The position numbers were made by a program, and so were the translations under genes. Under the pieces are notes generated by a model, which saw only the letters and a program-made list of their open reading frames with translations, searched no databases and was not told the DNA's origin. A stretch of 35,772 nucleotides of DNA from an uncultured bacterium. GTDB taxonomy: Bacteria; Margulisbacteria; WOR-1; XYC2-FULL-46-14; WPAF01. Within the stretch, counting starts at the first letter, position 1; each line of letters opens with the position of its first letter. The DNA lies in contig CAIYXV010000098.1 of NCBI GenBank assembly GCA_903930225.1, forward strand, positions 1-35,772, read 5' to 3'. Of the stretch, positions 20,531 to 28,428 are shown piece by piece.

Positions 20531-22081
20531 CTATTCCACCGTAAAAGTCATTCTAAAAAATGTGGCATCGCCCATCTTTTTTATCTCTTGCAGCCTGGTA
20601 TCGGAAAAATAAGGCGAATCCTCTATCCGGTTGAGCAGCTGGCTGGCGACCTTTGCGTCCGGGACTTCACCCGTTATCTCCATTTTTCTTTTTTCATTCT
20701 CGTATGATAGGCTGGTCAGCGTGGTATCTGCCGGTAAAATGGCCACCAATTGTTTCAGGATCTCCTGGACCTTGATCTCTCGTTTTTCTATTATTGACAG
20801 GATTGTCTGCCTCTCCTGCAGCTTGGTTACGCGGTCCATCAGAATGGTTGCGTTATCTATTTCCCGTTTGGCTGAATCCAGCGAGTAATTATAGTAAAGA
20901 TTGATCCCCACCATCAGCGCGATCACAAGAATCGGAAACCCCACAACCAGGGCGGTCGGGAGGGATAACGTTTCCAGGATCTTGGCGAATTTGATCTGGG
21001 GGAGAGAGATTTTTTTGCTTTCCTTGACCTTGACGAGGTTGGTCTCCCGGCACTGGTTAAGCGCCAGCCCGATCGCCAGCGCCAGCCTGGGCGCAGCTTC
21101 CTTTAATTTATTCTGGTCGATCTCCGGGGCGATCGTGAGGTTTAAAAGCGGATCGACCGTCTCAACTTTGATCAGCATGTTCTCCATGAGATACTCGGGC
21201 AGGTTCATGGTTACGGATGATCCTCCGCAAAGATAGATCTGCCTTATTTTTTCCTCAAAATACTGGTTGCGGTAATAATCAAAAGAGGATATGAACTCCT
21301 TCAACAGACCGCCAAATGACCCGATCATCGCGGTCTTTATCTCACCCGGGGTGAATGGTTCATTGGTTTGATCCGATTGCTGTGCGCCGGGCAGACCGTA
21401 TTTATTTTTTATCCCTTGCGCCGCCGGTGTCTCTATCTTCAAAGCTGAAGCCAGATTATCGGTTATATCAGATCCCCCAATGTAGATATCGCGGGTAAAT
21501 TGAAGGATGTGATTTTTGAAAAGGCTAAGCCCGGTTGATTTCTGCCCGATATCTATCAGCGCCACCGCCTCGTCTTTTGGCACGTCCAGTTTGGTTTTTA
21601 TCAGCTCATAAAGCGGCAGCGGATTGATCGTTACGCCGGCGCATTTTAGATTTGCCCGTTCGATGATCGCGACCAGTTCCTTGAGGGTCTGGGATTGGAC
21701 CGCGATCGCGATCACTTCCAGCATATGCGCGCCCTTTGACACCGTTTCTCCCAATAAGTAGTAATCAACCACCGCGTCCTCGATCGGGAAAGTTATAAAA
21801 TTCTTCGCTTCCCAGTATACGGCGTTCTTGATCTCGTCTTCGGGCATGGGGGGGAGGGTTATTCTTCTGGTCATAACCTTTGAACCATTAAGAGAGGTAA
21901 ATACCTCTTTTTCCTCGATCCCTAATTCCCTAAAAGCTTCAATTATGGTGCGGGTTATGGTTTGAGAAAGGGATTCTTCCGGTCTCGGCAGGATATCCGA
22001 GATCTGGTATCTGGAGAGGATACTGTCTTCCGTTACCTCAACTATCTTTATTGATTTTTCGCCTATATCCAGCCCGATCAT
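20531..22081 (-). CDS. PilM-PilN fusion protein (GspL-like architecture)
   Basis: The 516-residue protein begins with an actin-like PilM domain: IGLDIGEKSIKIVEV, VFTSLNGSKVMTRRITLPPM, AVYWEAKNFITFPIEDAVVD, the phosphate loop LIDIGQKSTGLSLF, and LCGGSSVTMNLPEYL. Around residues 375-400 comes a membrane helix (VVGFPILVIALMVGINLYYN), then a coiled coil and a PilN periplasmic domain (LVAILPADTTLTSLSYE, QLLNRIEDSPYFSDTRL). PilN normally carries the short peptide that docks on PilM; here both are one chain, as in GspL of type II secretion. It overlaps the upstream PilX-like gene by 4 bp. Confidence 0.88.
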   Translation of the reverse strand: MIGLDIGEKSIKIVEVTEDSILSRYQISDILPRPEESLSQTITRTIIEAFRELGIEEKEVFTSLNGSKVMTRRITLPPMPEDEIKNAVYWEAKNFITFPIEDAVVDYYLLGETVSKGAHMLEVIAIAVQSQTLKELVAIIERANLKCAGVTINPLPLYELIKTKLDVPKDEAVALIDIGQKSTGLSLFKNHILQFTRDIYIGGSDITDNLASALKIETPAAQGIKNKYGLPGAQQSDQTNEPFTPGEIKTAMIGSFGGLLKEFISSFDYYRNQYFEEKIRQIYLCGGSSVTMNLPEYLMENMLIKVETVDPLLNLTIAPEIDQNKLKEAAPRLALAIGLALNQCRETNLVKVKESKKISLPQIKFAKILETLSLPTALVVGFPILVIALMVGINLYYNYSLDSAKREIDNATILMDRVTKLQERQTILSIIEKREIKVQEILKQLVAILPADTTLTSLSYENEKRKMEITGEVPDAKVASQLLNRIEDSPYFSDTRLQEIKKMGDATFFRMTFTVE

Positions 22082-23247
22082 TGCTGCTCCTCCCAGGTGT
22101 CTTCTATCATCCCATATCCAGCCTGCAGCCCGATTGGAAAAATGCCCGGATATTTTGTGCGGTCATGGGTCAGCCGGCTGCTGCTATTATATGCCGAGCT
22201 CCCAAGGGTCCCCGACTGTATGCTCCCGCTAAAACTGGCATTATCCCCCAGCGTCACCTTTCCGCAATAGATTATACCATCCATCGTCCAGTTATTTCCA
22301 ATGGTAATATTAGCATTCGGGGCAATAAGCGCTACCCCGGGCCCAAAAGTGCCGGGAGCTGACAGATCGTCAAAAATGATATTGTTTTTGGCGAATAAAA
22401 GCCCGCTGCTTCCGATCGTCACATTATCCTGTATATTCAGATCATCATTGCAGATCAGTTTTACGTTGTCCCCTATTGAGCAGTTATTCATAATCTCAAT
22501 CCCTCCTCCCGCCACAACCGCGCCCGGTCCGGCAAGCGAATGGATCTTGATATCGTTCTGAAAATAGACCGTCCCGCCCGCCAAGTTTAAAAAGGCGATA
22601 TTGGTCTGGGAACTGCCGATCGCCTGAGCGGTAGTGATCTCGCCATTATAATAGGAAGGATCAAAATTAGGATAGCCGGGCGCCGGGTTGGGCATTGTTC
22701 CCTGCGTCCAACTGCCTGCTCCGCTGATGCTGTGTCCTGCAGTTACAACTACCTTGCCATTGACCACGCGCGCTCCGCTGTTTATCACTACGTTGCCGTC
22801 ACAGAAGACATCCCCGGAAACTAAGCTGCCGATATCTGCCGTCAGGTCCGATAGGCCAAATGAAGCATAGTCAAAAGCGGACGGATACTGGCAAATGTTC
22901 ATCGTAAGCGTTCTCTTGATCCCCAAAAAAGTTCCCTCGGAGGTGATAATGACATTTGCTTGAGGCGCGCCGGCGACATAGATGGTGAAGCTTCCTCCGC
23001 TAAAATTTTCGGTATATCCGGTCGTCCGCCATTCGCTCCCCATCCCCCCCTGGGAGGCGGGCGTCTTAAGATACCAGAGCGCCTTTTGCAGTCCGCCGTC
23101 CGCGATATATAAGGCCTTGGCCCGGTTCACGTAATATCCGATATTTTTTATGCCGGTCGAGGTCAGGTAGACAACGCTCCCCACGATCATGGAGAGTCCC
23201 ACCATCAGGATAAAGGTCAAAAGCATGTTGCCGCTTTTATGGTTCAT
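22078..23247 (-). CDS. PilX-like minor pilin with a long beta-rich C-terminal domain
   Basis: The N-terminus has a hydrophobic prepilin-type helix (MLLTFILMVGLSMIVGSVVY) without the FTLIE motif, followed by the PilX pattern NRAKALYIADGGLQKALWYL. At 389 residues it is much longer than the 140-residue PilX-like protein at 3154. The extra part, about residues 130-360, is a glycine/asparagine/valine-rich ladder with short repeats such as GDVFCDGNVVINSGARVV, NCSIGDNVKLICND and ANITIGNNWTMDG. This suggests a beta-roll or bactofilin-like solenoid. It could present an adhesive tip. It overlaps the genes on both sides (11 bp and 4 bp). Confidence 0.78.
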   Translation of the reverse strand: MNHKSGNMLLTFILMVGLSMIVGSVVYLTSTGIKNIGYYVNRAKALYIADGGLQKALWYLKTPASQGGMGSEWRTTGYTENFSGGSFTIYVAGAPQANVIITSEGTFLGIKRTLTMNICQYPSAFDYASFGLSDLTADIGSLVSGDVFCDGNVVINSGARVVNGKVVVTAGHSISGAGSWTQGTMPNPAPGYPNFDPSYYNGEITTAQAIGSSQTNIAFLNLAGGTVYFQNDIKIHSLAGPGAVVAGGGIEIMNNCSIGDNVKLICNDDLNIQDNVTIGSSGLLFAKNNIIFDDLSAPGTFGPGVALIAPNANITIGNNWTMDGIIYCGKVTLGDNASFSGSIQSGTLGSSAYNSSSRLTHDRTKYPGIFPIGLQAGYGMIEDTWEEQQ

Positions 23248-23722
23248 TTCTTACCTTTGCCTTTGACTCGATCGTTGCCGCCTCATTCGCGCTGTTCAAT
23301 CGTAAAGTAATGGTCACGAGCCTCGGACGGGGGGTAATATTATAATCGAATCCTAAAAAGCTGACCCCGCCGGCAATATTCTGGCTTGCGCCTCCGCTGG
23401 ACCTGATCAGATTATTGCCGGAAAGCGAATAAGTGACGATCTCTCCGGATTCGGATGTGCCGTTTAAATTAAAGTCCTTCCACCAAAAGCTAATATTGCC
23501 CGCTCCCGGATCGGTCACCATGAGGGATTCGCGGATCTCGGTCGTCATCCGGTTCATCGCGAGCTGGCCATTCCAAAAAACATCAGAACGGCTGAGCACC
23601 TGCGAGAATAACCTTAAACTTATGCTGTAGATCGAAACGATCATGGCGATCATTATTATGGAAATTGACATCGCCAGGATCAGCTCGAATATGGTAAAGC
23701 CTTTATTAGAAGCTTGTGACAT
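23237..23722 (-). CDS. Type IV pilin-like protein, PilW/GspJ type
   Basis: A 161-residue prepilin with cleavage site NKG/FTIFE, glutamate 5 in place, and helix LILAMSISIIMIAMIVSIYS. WNGQLAMNRMTTEIRESLMV is the PilW/GspJ block, and the C-terminal half is beta-rich (ISFWWKDFNLNG, VSFLGFDYNI). It overlaps the upstream PilV-like gene by 17 bp and the downstream PilX-like gene by 11 bp, so the three minor pilins are tightly coupled. Confidence 0.84.
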   Translation of the reverse strand: MSQASNKGFTIFELILAMSISIIMIAMIVSIYSISLRLFSQVLSRSDVFWNGQLAMNRMTTEIRESLMVTDPGAGNISFWWKDFNLNGTSESGEIVTYSLSGNNLIRSSGGASQNIAGGVSFLGFDYNITPRPRLVTITLRLNSANEAATIESKAKVRNEP

Positions 23723-24095
23723 AGGTCTCCATGGAAACTTGTTCCTCCCCGCCCCGGGACGGCGTCCAGTAAACGATCACCGACACATCCTTTAGATTTG
23801 CGTCTGGCGCGGCAATCGTTACCTCTCTTTTAAACTGGGGAAAGTTCGATACGACCGTTTTGGCCTCCGGCGTGACATTGCTGAACGAAAGGCTTTTGAT
23901 CTCCTCCATCTTCGACTGCGCCAGGTTCAAGGCGATGATCTCTGAATTGGAGAACGAGGAAACAAGCATGGTCGCGCTGAGAGCGCTTAGCAGCGGGACA
24001 AACACCAATACAACAAAGCTTATGGTTAGGAGAAGTTCAAAAAGAGTAAAACCACGCTCACGCCTGCAGTCAGGCGGATAAGCTTGGTCACCCAT
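23706..24095 (-). CDS. Type IV pilin-like protein, PilV/GspI type
   Basis: A 129-residue prepilin with cleavage site RERG/FTLFE and helix LLLTISFVVLVFVPLLSALS. The pattern ALNLAQSKMEEIKSLSF is typical of PilV/GspI. The 15-residue leader is partly encoded by a palindrome (24061-24077) that gives PPDCRR, another case of a palindrome in a prepilin leader. It begins 25 bp after the major pilin gene and overlaps the next gene by 17 bp. Confidence 0.84.
   Translation of the reverse strand: MGDQAYPPDCRRERGFTLFELLLTISFVVLVFVPLLSALSATMLVSSFSNSEIIALNLAQSKMEEIKSLSFSNVTPEAKTVVSNFPQFKREVTIAAPDANLKDVSVIVYWTPSRGGEEQVSMETYVTSF
24061..24077. repeat. Short palindrome inside a prepilin leader
   Basis: CGCCTG-CAGT-CAGGCG forms a 6-bp-arm inverted repeat (24061-24076). 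On the minus strand it encodes part of PPDCRR in the leader just before the cleavage site RERG/FTLFE. Confidence 0.55.
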
Positions 24096-24120
24096 GCATT
24101 TCTAAATCTTTTATGCCCGA

Positions 24121-24561
24121 TTAATGCCCGTAAACGTAGCCGTTGGTTATATAGACCGGGCTTCCGGCTGTTACTTCAGGCGAACCGGTATCGGTGATGT
24201 CCATGGCTCCGTCGCGGCCTGTGCCGATCGAATATACCACATAATACTTGCCGCTCGGTGATGACAGCACATATATATATTGAGTGGTTGCGGGGGCGAA
24301 CGGATCATACAGGTTCGACTCTAATACCGGATTGGTCTCGGCTAAAAGAGCTGCCTGGTAATTAGCCACATCCGGATACTTACTATTTTTAAGTAAATAA
24401 TTTTCAAGAGCCAGCTTCATCACCCTCAGATCTCCCATTGCCCGCGCTTCCTTCGCCTGATTTTGCATGCTGCGGAAACTGGGGATGGCAATTCCTACTA
24501 ACAGCGCGATAACCGCCATGACGATCAGCAACTCGATGATGGTAAAACCTCTTTTCCCCAT
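24121..24561 (-). CDS. Major pilin / pseudopilin (PilA/GspG type)
   Basis: A 146-residue prepilin with a minimal leader (MGKRG), cleavage before FTIIE and the canonical helix LLIVMAVIALLVGIAIPSF. ARAMGDLRVMKLALENYLLKN and the C-terminal YYVVYSIGTGRDGAMDITDTG resemble GspG-type calcium-loop pilins. There is no cysteine pair, so it would be stabilised otherwise. I start at 24561 because AAGGAG lies just upstream and the leader is canonical; the frame extends to 24642 but would cover the promoter. It has its own sigma-70 type promoter inside the operon, which fits high expression of a major subunit. Confidence 0.9.
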   Translation of the reverse strand: MGKRGFTIIELLIVMAVIALLVGIAIPSFRSMQNQAKEARAMGDLRVMKLALENYLLKNSKYPDVANYQAALLAETNPVLESNLYDPFAPATTQYIYVLSSPSGKYYVVYSIGTGRDGAMDITDTGSPEVTAGSPVYITNGYVYGH

Positions 24562-24613
24562 TTTTCTTTCTCCTTTTTTCCTTAACTGCTTAACTATTGA
24601 TTGAACCAATGAC

Positions 24614-24642
24614 ATTCTCGCAAACGCGATAAAATTTGTCAA
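24614..24642 (-). promoter_or_regulatory. Internal promoter of the major pilin gene
   Basis: On the minus strand a perfect TTGACA (24637-24642) is 17 bp from GAGAAT (24614-24619), between the pilC stop and the pilin start. The leader would be about 45 nt and contains AAGGAG. Confidence 0.65.
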
Positions 24643-24671
24643 GCGGTTTTCAAATTACTTTTACTTATTAT

Positions 24672-25892
24672 CTACCTCCGGATGGTCTCCACCATCCGGA
24701 AAATAGGCAGTATCACCGAAGCCATGATCATCCCCACGATCCCCCCGATAAGGACCAGAAAGATCGGTTCAACCATGGCGGTAAGTCTTTCGAGCGAATA
24801 ATCAACGGCTGACTCATAAAAATCCGCCACTTTAGACAGCATCTTGTCCAAAGATCCGGCTTCCTCTCCCACCGCGATCATCTTGACCGGCATGGGAGGG
24901 AATTCCCCGCTTATCCTGAATTGTTCGGCCAATGCGCCGCCCTTGCCGACCTTGTCCCGCGCCTCCTTGATCACGCCGGAATAGATAGCGTTGCCGGTGG
25001 TCTTTTCCAGCGTATCCAGCGCCTGCAGCATGGGGATCCCGGAAGAAAGCAAAGACGCCAGCGTTCTTGAGATGCGCGCGATCTCAACCTTCCGGGTCAA
25101 TTTGCCCAAAACCGGAAGGTCCAGCATTATTCTATCCATTATCGGTTTTATCCTTTTTCCGATCCTCATGAATCTAAAGATCAGAACCATGGCCGCGATC
25201 ACCGACAGGATCAAAGGCCACCAGGCCCGGATAAATAAATTCAGGTTGTACAGTATCAAGGTCGGCAGCGGCAAGCGGACGCCCGCGTCCTTATAGATGC
25301 TGACGAAGCTCGGAAGAACGGTAAGGACCACTACCACTATCACTACCACGCTAAACACAAGGAGTATGACCGGATAGAACAGCGCGCTGATCACCTTTTG
25401 CGAAAACTGGGCCTGTTTTTCAAAAAAGACCGCGACCCTCAGCAAGACCTCATCCAGGTTGCCGGCCACCTCTCCCGCCGCCACCATATTGACGAACAAC
25501 TGGGGAAAAATATCCGGATACTTTAGCAGGGCATTGGCAAACGATGTCCCCCCTTTGATATCAGCTGAAACTTTCTGGATGGCTTCTTTAAGCCTGGCAT
25601 TCTCGGTTTGATCCGCCAGAATATCGATCGCCGTGCTCAAGGGGATGCCGGAGCCGAGCATGGCGGAAAGCTGATTGGTGCACATGATCAGGTCTTCGAG
25701 CTTTATCTTGATGAACATGGTCAAAGGAATGGAAAATTGGAAAGAGAATGCCGGCGATTCCGGCTTCACTGAGACTACAACATATCCCTGTTTGCGCAGG
25801 TAATCAACGGCCGCTCCCATGGAAGCGGCGTCCATCTTGCCGTTTATCGCCCTGCCCTTATTATCTCTTGCTTTATATTTATAATTTGCCAT
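24672..25892 (-). CDS. pilC: Type IV pilus inner-membrane platform protein PilC (GspF family)
   Basis: The 406-residue protein has the two-fold GspF structure: an N-terminal YKYKARDNKGRAINGKMDA segment, the first domain with LEDLIMCTNQLSAMLGSGIPLSTAIDILADQ, and a membrane segment. The second domain repeats the pattern as KVEIARISRTLASLLSSGIPMLQALDTLEKTTGNA. It ends with the motif MVEPIFLVLIGGIVGMIMASV. Length and both F-domain repeats are complete. It is the platform that PilB turns during pilus assembly, and it begins 8 bp after pilB. Confidence 0.95.
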   Translation of the reverse strand: MANYKYKARDNKGRAINGKMDAASMGAAVDYLRKQGYVVVSVKPESPAFSFQFSIPLTMFIKIKLEDLIMCTNQLSAMLGSGIPLSTAIDILADQTENARLKEAIQKVSADIKGGTSFANALLKYPDIFPQLFVNMVAAGEVAGNLDEVLLRVAVFFEKQAQFSQKVISALFYPVILLVFSVVVIVVVVLTVLPSFVSIYKDAGVRLPLPTLILYNLNLFIRAWWPLILSVIAAMVLIFRFMRIGKRIKPIMDRIMLDLPVLGKLTRKVEIARISRTLASLLSSGIPMLQALDTLEKTTGNAIYSGVIKEARDKVGKGGALAEQFRISGEFPPMPVKMIAVGEEAGSLDKMLSKVADFYESAVDYSLERLTAMVEPIFLVLIGGIVGMIMASVILPIFRMVETIRR

Positions 25893-25900
25893 ATCTATCG

Positions 25901-27580
25901 CTACATCGTGATCTGCAATATCTCGTCCAGCGTCGTGATCCCGTTGACCGCCTTTAACAATCCATTCTCCCTTAGCGTCTTCATCCCCGCCGCCTGCGCC
26001 GCTTTTTTTATTGCCGCGTCGGATGCCTTGGTGGTCACCAGCTCTTTTAGCTGGTCGTTCAATATCAGCAATTCATAAATGCCGGTCCGGCCCTTGTATC
26101 CAATATCCTTGCATACTTTACACCCTTTTCCGGTGAAAAAAGCGGCATCCTTGATATCCGGCGGGAGTTCTTTTTTCACCTGCGGCGGCGGATCGTACGG
26201 GACCTTGCAGGAAGGGCAGATGATCCGGACCAGCCTCTGGGCAACGATCCCGACCACGGAAGAGGCGATCAGGAACGGCTCGATCCCCATATCGATCAGG
26301 CGGGTAAGGGCGGAAGGAGCGTCATTGGTATGCAGGGTGCTTAAGACCAGGTGGCCGGTCAGGGCGGATTGCACCGCGATCTCGGCAGTTTCCCTGTCCC
26401 TGATCTCCCCGACCATGATGATATCCGGGTCCTGCCGCAGGATCGACCGCAGGCCCGAAGAAAATGTAAGTCCGGCCTTGATGTTTATCTGCGCCTGTCT
26501 TATGCCGAACAGATGATATTCGACCGGGTCTTCGATCGTCATTATATTTTTCTTGGTCGAGTTCAAAATATTCAAATTCGAATACAGGGTCGTGGTCTTC
26601 CCTGATCCGGTGGGTCCGGTCACCAATATTATGCCGTGCGGAGCTTGAAGCAATCTTTCATATTTTAGCCGGTCCTCGTCGGAAAATCCGAGCTCGTCAA
26701 GGGTCATCAGGATGCTGTGGGTATCCAGGATCCTCATCACCACGTTCTCGCCGTAGACCGTGGGATAAGTTGAAACCCTCACGTCGATCGGGTTCCCCTC
26801 TATGTTTAACTGAAAACGCCCGTCCTGGGGAGCGCGTTTTATCGCGATGTTCAGGTCGGACATGATCTTGGCGCGCGAGATCACCGCGGCCTGCAGGTAC
26901 TTCGGCAAAGCGGCGATATCATACAAAACCCCGTCAATGCGGTTTCGGATCCGCACGATATTTTCATCCGGCTCGATATGGATGTCGGAAGCCCGGTCCC
27001 GGAAGGCCTGGGTGATGAAATGGTTGACCAGTTTGATGATCGGCGCTTCCTCGGCTATGTTTTGGAGGCGCGCGACTTCGGTATCCTCATTGACCACGGA
27101 AACGCTTTTTGAGTCTATCGACTTGATTATTTCGCCGATGGTCCCGGTCATGGCGACATAACTCTGATTTACGGCCTGAAGGATCTCCGAATACGGCGAG
27201 ACCTGAGGTTCGATGTCCATTCCCGTCCGGAACTTCAACTCGTCGATCACGATAATGTTCAAAGGATCCGCCATGGCAACGACCAGTTTGCCTTCGTTCT
27301 TGAAAAGGGGGAGAAGGTGATAACGGCGGGCCGTATTTTCCGGAATGATGCTGGTGACCAGAGAATCGGCTTTACCAAGGTCCGCGCGCGGGATGCCGCA
27401 GATCTCAACATAGTAGATCAAGATCTTTTCTTCTGCTACCAGTCCCTGTCTTATTAAAACCTGCCCGAGCGGTTCGCCGGTCTTTTCCACTTCAAAATGC
27501 ACGGTCTCAAGCTGGGCCGTGGTTATGAGCTTGTTCTCAATCAGGTATTCGCTAAGAGTTTTTCTTGACATAGCCGCCAT
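25901..27580 (-). CDS. pilB: Type IV pilus assembly ATPase PilB (GspE family)
   Basis: The 559-residue ATPase has an N-terminal MshEN/GspE_N domain (LSEYLIENKLITTAQLETV, LGQVLIRQGLVAEEKIL), then the catalytic domain. That domain carries Walker A GPTGSGKTTTLYS (around residue 320), the Asp box TIEDPVEY, Walker B DPDIIMVGEIRD and the His box LSTLHTNDAPSAL. The tetracysteine zinc motif is CPSCKVPYDPP and GCKVCKDIGYKGRTGIYE. It powers pilus extension. There is no pilT retraction ATPase in the window. Either the ATG at 27580 or that at 27571 could be the start; the family N-terminus fits both. Confidence 0.96.
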   Translation of the reverse strand: MAAMSRKTLSEYLIENKLITTAQLETVHFEVEKTGEPLGQVLIRQGLVAEEKILIYYVEICGIPRADLGKADSLVTSIIPENTARRYHLLPLFKNEGKLVVAMADPLNIIVIDELKFRTGMDIEPQVSPYSEILQAVNQSYVAMTGTIGEIIKSIDSKSVSVVNEDTEVARLQNIAEEAPIIKLVNHFITQAFRDRASDIHIEPDENIVRIRNRIDGVLYDIAALPKYLQAAVISRAKIMSDLNIAIKRAPQDGRFQLNIEGNPIDVRVSTYPTVYGENVVMRILDTHSILMTLDELGFSDEDRLKYERLLQAPHGIILVTGPTGSGKTTTLYSNLNILNSTKKNIMTIEDPVEYHLFGIRQAQINIKAGLTFSSGLRSILRQDPDIIMVGEIRDRETAEIAVQSALTGHLVLSTLHTNDAPSALTRLIDMGIEPFLIASSVVGIVAQRLVRIICPSCKVPYDPPPQVKKELPPDIKDAAFFTGKGCKVCKDIGYKGRTGIYELLILNDQLKELVTTKASDAAIKKAAQAAGMKTLRENGLLKAVNGITTLDEILQITM

Positions 27581-27620
27581 ATTATTTTATCCCGGCCAAT
27601 GCCCGTGAACGGGCCTCCGG

Positions 27621-27989
27621 TTATTGCTCCTTAAGAAGTTTTTTTACTTCATCAACCAGGATCTCTGATTCAAATGGTTTGGCAATGTATACTTGGGCCC
27701 CCGCCTGCAATCCTCTTTGGCGGTGCTCCGCTCCGCCGGCAACCGTTAAAAATATGATGGGGATGCTGGAGGTCTCCGGATCATGGCGAATTCTCCGGCA
27801 GACCTCAAATCCGTCGAGACCGGGCATCATAACATCAAGAATGATCAGATCGGGCTTCTCAGTTTTGGATTTTTCGATCGCTTCCAGCCCGTTAATTGCC
27901 TTGATGATATCATAACCATAGTTTTCCAATCTCATTTTAACGGCCTCAACTATGTCCGGCTCATCATCCACGATCAATATTCTCGCCAT
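27621..27989 (-). CDS. Receiver-only response regulator (CheY/PilG/PilH-like)
   Basis: The 122-residue protein is a single receiver domain: ARILIVDDEPDIVEA with the acidic pair, phosphoacceptor Asp52 in LIILDVMMPG, the threonine in IIFLTVAGG and the lysine K104 in IAKPFES. There is no output domain, so it must act by protein contact, as PilG/PilH or CheY do. It is the first gene of the pilus operon, and the kinase gene 17745-19685 lies at the other end. The ATG at 27989 has GAGGTG at ideal spacing; the GTG 9 bp upstream (27998) is less likely. Confidence 0.93.
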   Translation of the reverse strand: MARILIVDDEPDIVEAVKMRLENYGYDIIKAINGLEAIEKSKTEKPDLIILDVMMPGLDGFEVCRRIRHDPETSSIPIIFLTVAGGAEHRQRGLQAGAQVYIAKPFESEILVDEVKKLLKEQ

Positions 27990-28056
27990 TTGATCCACCT
28001 CTTTACGGCATCACGACCCAATTTTATCATATCCTGGATTTTTTACCATTATCAGT

Positions 28057-28085
28057 TTGACTTTAAAATAATTTGAAATTATAAT
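28057..28085 (+). promoter_or_regulatory. Promoter for the 28105 gene and fmt
   Basis: TTGACT (28057-28062), a 17-bp spacer and TATAAT (28080-28085) form a strong sigma-70 type promoter. A GGGGTG ribosome binding site follows before the ATG at 28105. The response regulator is read divergently from the same gap; candidate minus-strand -10 sites lie at 28021-28031 but are weak. Confidence 0.7.
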
Positions 28086-28104
28086 AATCAGGGGTGTTTG
28101 AAAA

Positions 28105-28425
28105 ATGATCCCATTGTCTTTTCTGGACTTTTTAAACGACATAAAAGTGACCATGGCTTTTGGGGCGGCTTTCATTATATTTGGGATCCTGCTGAACTTT
28201 GGGATCCGAAGGTCATCGCTTTCTTCAAAGGCCTGGCTCTTCTTTTTTCCCGCGATCCTGGTCCTGACCTTTATAATGTTGCAGGAGTTTCTCGTGGAAT
28301 ACGGCACGTTCACGCCGTTCAAGATGATGATCGTATTATTGAATTTTACGGTCATAACGCTCTTTTTCGCCGGCCTGCTGACGCATTACTTTGAAATATC
28401 AAAGAATCAGAAATCCAACAAATAA
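28105..28425 (+). CDS. Small 3-TM membrane protein of unknown function
   Basis: The 106-residue protein has three hydrophobic segments: VTMAFGAAFIIFGILLNFGI, AWLFFFPAILVLTFIMLQEF and MIVLLNFTVITLFFAGLLTH. It has a basic C-terminal tail (EISKNQKSNK). I do not recognise a family. It has a clear promoter and ribosome binding site and ends 3 bp before fmt, so the two are co-transcribed. The link with fmt may be accidental, arising from the rearrangement that separated fmt from def. Confidence 0.7.
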   Translation: MIPLSFLDFLNDIKVTMAFGAAFIIFGILLNFGIRRSSLSSKAWLFFFPAILVLTFIMLQEFLVEYGTFTPFKMMIVLLNFTVITLFFAGLLTHYFEISKNQKSNK

Positions 28426-28428
28426 TAA

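Noticed and set aside
24562-24642. Extended major pilin starting at 24642
   Set aside because: The extension covers the TTGACA/-10 promoter and the ribosome binding site; a 5-residue leader before FTIIE is canonical.
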